Positions 1 through 8,063 of a DNA stretch of 64,000 bases are shown here, in pieces. The notes under the pieces were generated by a model. That model saw only the letters and a program-made list of their open reading frames with translations. It made no database searches and had not been told where the DNA came from. The translations under genes were made by a program, and so were the position numbers. Source of the stretch: Pedobacter helvus (lineage in GTDB: Bacteria; Bacteroidota; Bacteroidia; Sphingobacteriales; Sphingobacteriaceae); contig NZ_SRMP01000005.1 in assembly GCF_005925325.1 (NCBI RefSeq), forward strand, positions 124,001-188,000, written 5' to 3'. The first letter of the stretch is position 1; the number at the start of each line of letters is the position of its first letter.

Positions 1-2
1 TA

Positions 3-1097
3 ATTGCAGCCAATACCGAGACTATTATGGGAATGCCAAATCGTGGTGTAGAGTCTAATATTGCTTTTGCTACTATGCGTATTTTTTCCCCTTTGTATAA
101 CTCAGGTAACCTAAAAACTCCATCTGGAGGAAATGCGATGGATATCTATCCTCGCAACAATACCAATTACCGTAACGATCTAGATTATGCTAGAGCACTG
201 GGACGTGGTATCGGTACTATTCGCCCTACGCCGTTTGCACAACATGGTTTATGGGCGGTTAATGGTCAAAGTGAACCTACAGATTTGAGACATAGTACAA
301 GCACTGGTAACTGGGTGAAAATGGAAAATCTGAAATATACAACAGCAGGATCTCCTAATCGAGGACAGAATGTAGTGTTATATCATCCTACCACCAATGC
401 TATTCTTTGTACCGATACTATTCGTAGTTATTATCAATGGCCTCATTACAAGCTTTATATTACCGATGTTGAACAAGAGGCTAACTTAGGCAGTAATGGT
501 TACCAGGGAGCAAGTAAAGGAAGTAATGGCGACTGGTACTTGTACCGTTTAGCGGAAGCTTATTTGTTAAGGGCAGAAGCTAAATTTTACTTAGGAGAAA
601 CCGCATCTGCTGCAGATGATGTGAATGAGATTAGGAAACGAGCAAACTGTACACGTTTATATACTACGGTTACTATCGGTGACATTATGGATGAGCGTGC
701 TCGTGAATTATATCTTGAAGAGTGGCGCCATATGGAATTGAGCAGAGTATCTTATTGTTTGGCTTTAAGTGGTAAGCCTGATGAGTGGGGAAATGTTTAT
801 AATTTGGCTACTTATGATAAATCTCAGGGAACTGACTTGAGCGGTGGTAGTTACTGGTACAAACGTGTAGTTAACGTAGGTAAGATATACAATACAGGCG
901 GTATACTTTCTAACGCTAGAACACTGAATTATAAAATGGATAAACGCAATTTATATTGGCCAATCCCTAATTCGGCAATCACAGCCAACAAAAAGGGACA
1001 GCTTGCTCAAAACTTCGGTTACACTGGATATAATGCATCTGTACCAGTTTGGTCAACTTGGCAAGAAGCCGTTGCCGATGAGGATAAAACAGAATAA
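3..1097 (+). CDS. SusD-like nutrient-binding outer-membrane lipoprotein, C-terminal part
   Basis: The reading frame is already open at the left edge, so the N-terminus, lipobox and first TPR helices lie upstream. About 365 residues are visible. The C-terminal part shows SusD/RagB hallmarks: a run reading WYLYRLAEAYLLRAEAKF, then a helix with ADDVNEIRKRAN, then DERARELYLEEWRHMEL, and a closing stretch with LYWPIPNSAI near the end. In SusD proteins this region forms helical repeats that help the lipoprotein cap its SusC partner and bind glycan at the cell surface. The SusC gene is presumably just upstream. A stem-loop follows the stop. The next gene, a T9SS-secreted GH128-like protein, probably serves the same locus. 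SusD identity is firm; the ligand is unknown. Confidence 0.9.
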   Translation: MAANTETIMGMPNRGVESNIAFATMRIFSPLYNSGNLKTPSGGNAMDIYPRNNTNYRNDLDYARALGRGIGTIRPTPFAQHGLWAVNGQSEPTDLRHSTSTGNWVKMENLKYTTAGSPNRGQNVVLYHPTTNAILCTDTIRSYYQWPHYKLYITDVEQEANLGSNGYQGASKGSNGDWYLYRLAEAYLLRAEAKFYLGETASAADDVNEIRKRANCTRLYTTVTIGDIMDERARELYLEEWRHMELSRVSYCLALSGKPDEWGNVYNLATYDKSQGTDLSGGSYWYKRVVNVGKIYNTGGILSNARTLNYKMDKRNLYWPIPNSAITANKKGQLAQNFGYTGYNASVPVWSTWQEAVADEDKTE

Positions 1098-1140
1098 TGA
1101 ATTGACGCTCTCAATTGTATAAAAGTTACATCCAATAATT

Positions 1141-1171
1141 AACCAGCTTCTGTTAATAGCAGAGGCTGGTT
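1141..1171 (+). terminator. stem-loop after the SusD-like gene
   Basis: Twelve-base arms AACCAGCTTCTG and CAGAGGCTGGTT pair with one G-T wobble around a 7-base loop, about 45 bases after the SusD stop. The T-run after it is poor, so termination may be partial. Confidence 0.5.
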
Positions 1172-1273
1172 TATCTCCAAAACTTATGATGAACCAAGGA
1201 TATGTAACACAACTTAAATCTAACCGATAGGCGAAATGCTTATGACGTTGGTATCAACCAAATAGTAAACCTA

Positions 1274-1288
1274 GGTACGTTCTGTACC
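1274..1288. promoter_or_regulatory. small inverted repeat upstream of the GH128-like gene
   Basis: GGTAC, five bases, GTACC, lying about 30 bases before the start of the large T9SS gene. It could be an operator or a leader hairpin. It is short enough to be chance and no clear TAnnTTTG element is seen beside it. Confidence 0.2.
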
Positions 1289-1318
1289 AATTTATTTAAC
1301 CTTTTAATTTCAAGACTA

Positions 1319-4300
1319 ATGAAAAGAAATTTACTCTTCTTTTTACTGGCTTTGCTATGCCTTGTGCATTTGAAATTAGCTGCCCAGGTGCCAAACCTGC
1401 CGGTTAAAGCAACGCTCAGTACACCGTTGAATGGGCAAAAGACATTCAATAATCCCTCACAAAGGGAAATTTTAACACTTCCTTTTAATCCTACAGGAGA
1501 TTATTCGCTAGAAGTAAAAGCTAAAGTTAACAGTGTTGTTGGTAGGGGATTGGATGTTGATACCCGATCTGCCGGTGGAATGGGTTTTAGAACATCGTTA
1601 GATGGAAACGGTTTAAGTTTTACCTCACCCCTTAATATTCCTTTGACATTAAGTGCATCTAATAACACCGAAGAGCAAACATTTAGGTATGCAATTAAAG
1701 GTAATACCGTACATATTTATCAAAATGGAGCGCACATCGCATCTAGAGCTTTGGTTGCGTCAAAAGATGTAGACGATACAAATGTTGAAGTAGATCCAGT
1801 GGTTGTTAAAGGACCGAATTTGATGGGCAATTGGTCAAATACAACTGGCTTGCCTACCGCTGCAGGTTGGGTTGCAACAGGTAATACGGGTACAGTAAAT
1901 TGGAATACATTGAATTCAACTAGTGGTGTACGTTTTTTAGATGTTAGTGCAACATCAACCAACAAGTTTACTTATAACGCGGCTAATTACACTGGAAGGG
2001 TATTCTTTATTCGTTGGGATAGTAACGATTATAATAATGCAACTTTTTCATTTCCAGTTACTTTAGAGGCTAATAAATCATATGATTTCTCTTTTTTACA
2101 GAGTTATTGGTCTAATGCGCAAAATGGTTCTAGAAATATTACGGTTGGTGTAAGTAAAAGAAATGACGGTACTGATATTATTAGTTCTAAAATATTTTAT
2201 CCGGCAGCTACACAAGGCGAATTAAATCATGGGAATTTTTTATTCACAGTTACTGATGCCGGACAATATTATATCACTTTTAAGGGTTCATGGGCTTTGT
2301 ATGGTATCAGTGCGCTATCTTTAAACAGTTTAACAATTACTCCGCAACTTCTTGTAGGTAAAAATTATCTTAATGGCGCTGTTGATATGGAGATATCTTC
2401 TGTATTTTATGAAGACGGAGCCTATGCACCAGCAGCTTATACTCCGAATACAAGGAAGGCTGTTCAGCTTACGGGAAATATAGTGAACCTGCCGGTTAGT
2501 TTCGACACAGATTTTATCGTTCCGGGTAAAACAGACGTTCATTTTACAGGAGATCCAACCCCGATGCTTAACTCTTCTATTGCACTAAATTCTAATGACG
2601 CTTGGTTGTTCTTAGATCATATCAAACCTTCAGTAGTAGTTAGTAATTGGTTAGATAAGATCACCATCAATGGAGCTGCGGTTGCCAATAATGTTAATGC
2701 TAGAATTTCGATATATAAAGATGGTACCGTCATTATTCCTAACGGTAATTTGACAGATCAATCGGCACTTCAGGTATTTACGGATGTTAATCTAGGTGGT
2801 ACTTCAAAAACACTAGCTATACAAACCTATCATAATAACCTAGCCGAATTTAATAATGCAATCAAATCTTTCAAATTGAAAAGAGGATATATGGCTACTT
2901 TGGCAAATAATCCTGACGGAACTGGTTATAGCAGAGTATTTATTGCAAATGATGAAGATTTAATCATTAATAATTTACCTAACGAACTGAATGCGAAGGT
3001 TTCTTTTATCAGAGTATTTAGATGGGATTGGGTTAGTAAAAAAGGAAAAGCGGGGTGGTCGCCAGCTAAGTTGAATGCTACTTGGTATTACGATTGGAAT
3101 ATCGCAGGCGGCTCATCAACAGATTACAAATATGAAGCGATCAGACAAAATGCAGGCTGGCCTTCGTGGGAAAGTATCAATACTAAAAGTGACGTGACCC
3201 ATCTTTTAGGTTTCAATGAGCCTGATCAGGCAGATCAATCCAATATGACTGTTGAAGAAGCTATTCGTCAATGGCCAGATATGATGAAATCCGGGCTACG
3301 GATAGGTTCGCCTGCGCCGGCCGTTCATACTAGAGATTGGTTACCTAACTTTATGAAAAAAGTAGATTCGCTTAATTACCGTGTAGATTTTATCGCCGTC
3401 CATTGTTACTGGGGTGGGAAATCTCCGGCTTCTTGGTATAGTGATTTAAAGGCAATATACGACAGGTACAAAAGACCGATCTGGATTACCGAATGGAATA
3501 ATGGTGCCAATTGGACAACTGAAACTTGGCCAGCAGATCAAACAGCACAATTCCAAAAACAATATGAAGATATTAAAGGTATACTAAACGTACTAGATAC
3601 TGCTTCTTTTGTTGAAAGGTACGCTATTTACGATTGGGTACAAGATAAAAGGGCAATGGTTTTAGCTGATACGCTTACACTTGCTGGAAAATACTATGCA
3701 GCAAATAGATCTGATATCGCCTATAATCCGCAGAAAGCATTCGTACATGATTGGAAGCTTTCTGCTCCCTACATCTTTAGTGCAATAAAGTCGGATAATT
3801 TTGCAAAAGTAATACTGAGATGGAATGATATTAATGGAGAATTAGGTAGTAAATATGTGCTCGAAAGAAAGGTTGATGGAACGGATGCCAACTTTATTCC
3901 CATACAAGAGTTTACAGGTTATGCTGCCAGCAGTCAAATGACTTATGAAGATGATGTCTTTGACAAAGCGTCCTATAGATTGGCCGCTTACGATAATGAT
4001 GGTATTAATTTAGTCTATTCTGTACTCCATGATGTTGTAAAGGATGCTGTACCTCTAGCGCCGACACCATTTTCTGGAGAGATTATCTTTTCGTCTAAGT
4101 TAAAATTGACATGGTCTGCTAGCACATCAGCAAGATCTTACAACCTAAAACGTTCGTTAAATTCAGCTGGTCCTTTCAATACAATATCGGCATCAACTAC
4201 TGCCTTAACTTATTTGGATGAGAATTTGACGCCAAATACAGACTATTACTATGTGGTTACTTCGTTAAATACTGCGGGAGAAAGTGTAGCATCAACAACA

Positions 4301-5764
4301 GTACATTTAAAAACGCCAGTATTGGCAGTGCCAATGGGGGCAGATAATTTACGTATAGCTTCTGGCGATACCAAACTTACCTTAACTTGGGATTTTCAAT
4401 ATGATACGAAGTATGATATCTTAAGATCAACAACAGCTAATGGTACTTATACCGCTATTGCTACAAATGTAGATGCGGTAAGATATGAAGATAATGGAAC
4501 ACAAAACGGAACGGCATATCATTATAAAGTAGTTGCTCACAACGATGCTGGAGCTAGCTCTGAGTCAGCGGTTTTAAGTGGTACGCCAGTTCGAGGTCAG
4601 CACCTAAGTATTTCCTTCAATGAAAACCTAGGAACAAAAGTTTATGACGTTTGGGGTGGTTATCATGGTACGTTAACTAATTCTCCAACTTGGGCAAGCG
4701 GTAAAGAAGCTGGTTCTTCGGCTGTTACCTTAGTGAAATCAGCAAGTTCTTACGTTCAATTGCCTCAAGGCATAGTGAGTACTTTGAGCGATTTTACTGT
4801 TGCAACTTGGGTTAAACTTCCGGCTAATCAGGGTACAAATACACGTATTTTCGATTTTGGATCGGGTACAGGTACTTTTATGGTTTTAATTCCTAGACAA
4901 AGTACTACTGCGATGAGATATAAAATTACTTGTCCTGCAGGTACCTATCAACAAGATATTCCTTACGTTTTACCATTAGATCAATGGGTGCACGTAGCGG
5001 TTTCACAACAAGGCACGCAATTGAAGGTATATGTGAATGGTCAGGAAATTTTTACTGACAATACAGCAACGGTTAAGCCTTCGGATATGGGTTTCACTAC
5101 ACAAAATTATTTGGGAAGATCGCAGTGGCCATCAGATCCTTACAGCGATCATACCTATGATGACTTTAGAATTTACAACAATGCATTGTCTTTGAATGAA
5201 ATTCAAGGCTTGGCTAATGTTTCTGTATTGCCTGTTACACTTAATAATTTCACTGCTAAAAAGCAGAATAATAGCGAGGTATTGCTAAAATGGGAAACTT
5301 TATCAGAAACCAATAGCCATAGCTTTATTATTGAAAGAAGTACCGACGGACTTAACTTTGTTTCTATTGGCGAGCAATTGGCAAAAGGTAATGCTACCTC
5401 TTTAAATAGCTATTCTTTTGTAGATAGGAGACCTGCCAATGGCAATAATTATTATCGCTTAAAACAGGTGGACATCAATAATGATTTTGATTATTCTGCT
5501 GTAGAGCAAGTGAAGATGGCAATCGATAACCGTAACCTGCAAGTATATCCTAATCCTGCATCTAGTTACGTACATCTATTTGGACTTGAAAGCAATAAAA
5601 TTCATTCGTATGCCTTATTTAATATCCTAGGCTTAAAAGTAGCAAGTGGAAAAGTACTAAACGCAAGAATTGATCTGCCACAATTACCGAATGCGGTTTA
5701 CACACTGCAGATATTCGAAGTAGATAAAAATATTGCTAATCACAAAATTATCATTAGGAGATAA
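1319..5764 (+). CDS. large T9SS-secreted GH128-like multidomain glycoside hydrolase
   Basis: 1481 residues. Order of parts: signal peptide ending about LKLAAQ (residues 1-22); a LamG-like beta-sandwich (about 25-140) and a further beta-rich region to about 560; a TIM barrel about 600-850 with GFNEPD (E near 636) and WITEWNNG (E near 724), the two glutamates expected of the Asl1/GH128 glycosyl hydrolase core; two fibronectin III-like repeats (about 910-1095); a LamG/concanavalin domain (about 1097-1300); an Ig-like linker; and a type IX sorting domain from about 1405 beginning LQVYPNPASS. Known GH128 enzymes cut beta-1,3-glucan, so a surface or released endo-glucanase is plausible. It probably belongs with the SusD gene before it. 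The barrel assignment is from motifs only and its substrate is inferred. Confidence 0.8.
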   Translation: MKRNLLFFLLALLCLVHLKLAAQVPNLPVKATLSTPLNGQKTFNNPSQREILTLPFNPTGDYSLEVKAKVNSVVGRGLDVDTRSAGGMGFRTSLDGNGLSFTSPLNIPLTLSASNNTEEQTFRYAIKGNTVHIYQNGAHIASRALVASKDVDDTNVEVDPVVVKGPNLMGNWSNTTGLPTAAGWVATGNTGTVNWNTLNSTSGVRFLDVSATSTNKFTYNAANYTGRVFFIRWDSNDYNNATFSFPVTLEANKSYDFSFLQSYWSNAQNGSRNITVGVSKRNDGTDIISSKIFYPAATQGELNHGNFLFTVTDAGQYYITFKGSWALYGISALSLNSLTITPQLLVGKNYLNGAVDMEISSVFYEDGAYAPAAYTPNTRKAVQLTGNIVNLPVSFDTDFIVPGKTDVHFTGDPTPMLNSSIALNSNDAWLFLDHIKPSVVVSNWLDKITINGAAVANNVNARISIYKDGTVIIPNGNLTDQSALQVFTDVNLGGTSKTLAIQTYHNNLAEFNNAIKSFKLKRGYMATLANNPDGTGYSRVFIANDEDLIINNLPNELNAKVSFIRVFRWDWVSKKGKAGWSPAKLNATWYYDWNIAGGSSTDYKYEAIRQNAGWPSWESINTKSDVTHLLGFNEPDQADQSNMTVEEAIRQWPDMMKSGLRIGSPAPAVHTRDWLPNFMKKVDSLNYRVDFIAVHCYWGGKSPASWYSDLKAIYDRYKRPIWITEWNNGANWTTETWPADQTAQFQKQYEDIKGILNVLDTASFVERYAIYDWVQDKRAMVLADTLTLAGKYYAANRSDIAYNPQKAFVHDWKLSAPYIFSAIKSDNFAKVILRWNDINGELGSKYVLERKVDGTDANFIPIQEFTGYAASSQMTYEDDVFDKASYRLAAYDNDGINLVYSVLHDVVKDAVPLAPTPFSGEIIFSSKLKLTWSASTSARSYNLKRSLNSAGPFNTISASTTALTYLDENLTPNTDYYYVVTSLNTAGESVASTTVHLKTPVLAVPMGADNLRIASGDTKLTLTWDFQYDTKYDILRSTTANGTYTAIATNVDAVRYEDNGTQNGTAYHYKVVAHNDAGASSESAVLSGTPVRGQHLSISFNENLGTKVYDVWGGYHGTLTNSPTWASGKEAGSSAVTLVKSASSYVQLPQGIVSTLSDFTVATWVKLPANQGTNTRIFDFGSGTGTFMVLIPRQSTTAMRYKITCPAGTYQQDIPYVLPLDQWVHVAVSQQGTQLKVYVNGQEIFTDNTATVKPSDMGFTTQNYLGRSQWPSDPYSDHTYDDFRIYNNALSLNEIQGLANVSVLPVTLNNFTAKKQNNSEVLLKWETLSETNSHSFIIERSTDGLNFVSIGEQLAKGNATSLNSYSFVDRRPANGNNYYRLKQVDINNDFDYSAVEQVKMAIDNRNLQVYPNPASSYVHLFGLESNKIHSYALFNILGLKVASGKVLNARIDLPQLPNAVYTLQIFEVDKNIANHKIIIRR

Positions 5765-5791
5765 TAAGCTTGCAATTGTTTTTTCTAGTTT

Positions 5792-5821
5792 AAAATCCCA
5801 TTCAATCGAATGGGATTTTTT
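5792..5821. terminator. bidirectional intrinsic terminator
   Basis: Perfect 12-base arms AAAATCCCATTC and GAATGGGATTTT around a 4-base loop, followed by more T on the plus strand and preceded by A-rich sequence. It sits between two convergent genes (stops at 5764 and 5835) and can serve both. Confidence 0.85.
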
Positions 5822-5834
5822 GTAATATTTGACC

Positions 5835-6551
5835 CTATAGGATAAAATTCTCCGGATTTGGAATGAAGTTGATAAAAGACTGGAATTTAGCCTTATACTT
5901 ATTCATATCGAGTTCGTAATAAAAAGCACCTCTTTTTGAACTTGATTTATCTTTCTCCGTAAGCTTGATCAGTAGTCCAGTTGAATTTACTTTTCTAATA
6001 AAATTCCTGTTGTCTATTTTGGCGTTGTAAACCTGTTCGTATAAATTTTGTAACTGAGGGATCGTGAATTTTTTAGGTAATAATTCAAATAAGATGGGGT
6101 GAAAAGCAGCCTTATACCTTATTCTCCTTTTAGCCTTCTCAACCATTTCGTCATGATCGAAGATCAATTTAGGGGCATCTTGTAGGAGAAACCACTCAGC
6201 GTGATAGGTATCGTTAATTTGCTCACGATATTTATTGATATCAATGAGCGCAAAGTAAGCTACTGATATCGTACGCTCTAAAGGATCTCTGTCCGGATCT
6301 CCAAACGATTTAAGTTGTTCGAGATAAACCTTTTTTAAACCTGTACAATTAAATAAAATTCTTTCGGCAGCTCCATATAAATTTTCTCTGGGTTCAATAA
6401 ATCCTCCCATTAAGCTCCATTGATCTTTTTGCGGCTCAAACCCTCTTTTTACTAAGAGAATCTTTAATTGCTCACCGTCATAACCAAAAATAATGCAGTC
6501 TATGGCAACTAGAATGCGTTTTTGGTTTTTGTATTTGTTGAGTGCAGTCAT
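5835..6551 (-). CDS. Nudix-family transcriptional regulator (AraR/NrtR type)
   Basis: 238 residues: an N-terminal Nudix fold (about 10-145) and a C-terminal winged helix (about 150-225). The Nudix box is broken: the stretch starting GGFIEPRENLYGAAERIL keeps the glycine and first glutamate but lacks the REUxEE glutamates needed for hydrolysis, as expected where the domain has become a ligand sensor. Bacteroides AraR, an arabinose-responsive repressor, has this architecture. The gene is divergent from galactose mutarotase and a GH51/GH43/GH127 run, so an arabinose or galactose signal is likely. A close paralogue lies at 31017-31721. The family is confident; the effector is inferred. Confidence 0.8.
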   Translation of the reverse strand: MTALNKYKNQKRILVAIDCIIFGYDGEQLKILLVKRGFEPQKDQWSLMGGFIEPRENLYGAAERILFNCTGLKKVYLEQLKSFGDPDRDPLERTISVAYFALIDINKYREQINDTYHAEWFLLQDAPKLIFDHDEMVEKAKRRIRYKAAFHPILFELLPKKFTIPQLQNLYEQVYNAKIDNRNFIRKVNSTGLLIKLTEKDKSSSKRGAFYYELDMNKYKAKFQSFINFIPNPENFIL

Positions 6552-6571
6552 AAAAATGTTTATCTTGTTTC

Positions 6572-6611
6572 GACTTATTTTTATTCCATTATAAGTCTGA
6601 CTTTGAAGATA
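6572..6611. promoter_or_regulatory. dyad motifs in the divergent regulator/mutarotase interval
   Basis: Two overlapping dyads: GACTTAT, 12 bases, ATAAGTC (6572-6597) and AAGTC-T-GACTT (6593-6603). The AGTC/GACT half-site also occurs in the long palindrome beside the paralogous regulator at 30.9 kb, so this may be an operator of the Nudix regulator. The arms are short and the call is tentative. Confidence 0.3.
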
Positions 6612-6656
6612 ATGTTTTAAAATTTAATTAGGATAATTGTTAAGAAAAAATGTTAG

Positions 6657-6687
6657 TTTGACGTTTAATTTGTTTTTACTAATTTAG
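6657..6687 (+). promoter_or_regulatory. probable promoter of galactose mutarotase
   Basis: TTTG at 6657-6660, 19 bases, then TAATTTAG at 6680-6687, which matches the Bacteroidota TTTG/TAnnTTTG promoter with one mismatch. The TTTG is followed by ACGTTTA, also found ahead of the GH51 gene (8000-8010). Confidence 0.5.
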
Positions 6688-6718
6688 CCATAACTAGACC
6701 AACCAAATATATAATACC

Positions 6719-7882
6719 ATGAAATTTAACCTAAGTGTTTTAGCCGCTGTAAGCCTTTTTTTTTCTTGTACAACTAATCAGAATAATGATAGGGAAATCT
6801 TATCAAAAAACAATAACGATGTAGTGTTGCTAGACACTTCGGCTTATCTAATAAATACACAGGGAAAAGAGACAAAGCTTTTTCAGTTAAGTAATAAGAA
6901 TGGGGCAAAATTATACATAACTAATTATGGAGCTAGGGTAGTTTCTCTCATTGTCCCAAATAGAGATGGTATATCTACCGATGTAATCTTGGGATATGAT
7001 AGTGTTCAATCAAACCAGAAAAAAGGAGAACCGTTTTTTGGAGCCATTATAGGTAGATATGGAAATCGTATTGCTAAAGGAAAGTTTAGTTTGGCTGGTA
7101 CTACTTATCAGCTACAGCTAAATGACGGCGTAAATACTTTGCACGGTGGAACAGATGGTTTCTATGCAAAAGTATGGGATGCGAAACAACTTGATGCGCA
7201 ACATTTAGAAATGAACTATTTCTCTAAAGATGGCGAAGCTGGTTATCCAGGAAATGTGAATGTTAAAGTTTTATACACTTTAACAGACGATAATAGTTTT
7301 AAAATAGACTATTCGGCAACAACGGATAAAGAAACGATATTGAACTTAACCAATCATGCTTATTTTAACTTGAACGGAGAGGGAAATGAAACCGTCTTAG
7401 ATCACGAGTTAACGATAGCTGCCGATGGCTACACCCCTGTAGATGATACCTTGATTCCTACGGGTAAGATAGAACCAGTTAAAGGTACTCCATTTGATTT
7501 TACTAAGGCTAAAGTAATAGGTAAAGAGATCGAAACTAAAAATGAGCAGTTAACTTATGGAAAAGGTTACGATCACAATTTTGTACTGAATAAAAATGAC
7601 GGAAAGAGCCCGGTAGCAATTGTTAAAAGCCCAAAAACAGGTATTGTGATGGAAGTTTATACTACAGAGCCAGGTATTCAATTTTATAGTGGTAATTTTT
7701 TAACGGGTACAGATAAAGATGGAAAAGGAGGTAAGTCTTACCCATTTAGATCTGCGTTTTGTTTAGAAACACAACATTTTCCAGATTCGCCCAATCAGCC
7801 AAATTTTCCTTCAACAGTGTTGAAGCCAGGCCAAACTTACAGCACCACTACTACCTATAAGTTTTTGGTAGATAAGAAATAA
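6719..7882 (+). CDS. galM: galactose mutarotase (aldose 1-epimerase), lipoprotein
   Basis: 387 residues with a lipoprotein signal ending LFFSC (Cys17), so it is exported and membrane-anchored rather than cytoplasmic. The aldose 1-epimerase fold is clear: ITNYGARVVSLIVPNRDG, then FFGAIIGRYGNRIAKGKF, the histidine motif NHAYFNLNG, GYDHNFVL, and the C-terminal LETQHFPDSPNQPNFPS carrying the catalytic glutamate. It interconverts alpha and beta anomers of galactose or other aldoses (including arabinose) released by the secreted hydrolases that follow. It is first in the plus-strand run and has its own promoter and a strong terminator, so it is probably its own transcript. Confidence 0.92.
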   Translation: MKFNLSVLAAVSLFFSCTTNQNNDREILSKNNNDVVLLDTSAYLINTQGKETKLFQLSNKNGAKLYITNYGARVVSLIVPNRDGISTDVILGYDSVQSNQKKGEPFFGAIIGRYGNRIAKGKFSLAGTTYQLQLNDGVNTLHGGTDGFYAKVWDAKQLDAQHLEMNYFSKDGEAGYPGNVNVKVLYTLTDDNSFKIDYSATTDKETILNLTNHAYFNLNGEGNETVLDHELTIAADGYTPVDDTLIPTGKIEPVKGTPFDFTKAKVIGKEIETKNEQLTYGKGYDHNFVLNKNDGKSPVAIVKSPKTGIVMEVYTTEPGIQFYSGNFLTGTDKDGKGGKSYPFRSAFCLETQHFPDSPNQPNFPSTVLKPGQTYSTTTTYKFLVDKK

Positions 7883-7907
7883 GATTGTTCGAATAAAATA
7901 TAAGATC

Positions 7908-7940
7908 AACAGCCTTTATCATTTCAAGATAAAGGCTGTT
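7908..7940 (+). terminator. intrinsic terminator after galM
   Basis: Perfect 13-base arms (AACAGCCTTTATC and GATAAAGGCTGTT) around a 7-base loop, ending in TTTTGCTTT. It separates galM from the GH51 gene. Confidence 0.85.
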
Positions 7941-7992
7941 TTGCTTTCTACTCTGCAACATTTTTATGGGATAAATTAATCAAAATTAATAA

Positions 7993-8025
7993 TTGTTGAT
8001 TTGACGTTTATTTTTTCTTATTTTG
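7993..8025 (+). promoter_or_regulatory. promoter/control region of the GH51 run, shared motif
   Basis: TTGTTGATTTGACG at 7993-8006 recurs exactly at 16100-16113 ahead of the DUF4861 gene, in both cases preceded by ATTAATAATT. A -7-like TATTTTGG follows at 8019. It probably includes the -33 TTTG, with the flanking match suggesting a common regulator. Confidence 0.45.
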
Positions 8026-8063
8026 GCAAAACCAAATCAGTTAGACCAAATTAAAACACAGTA

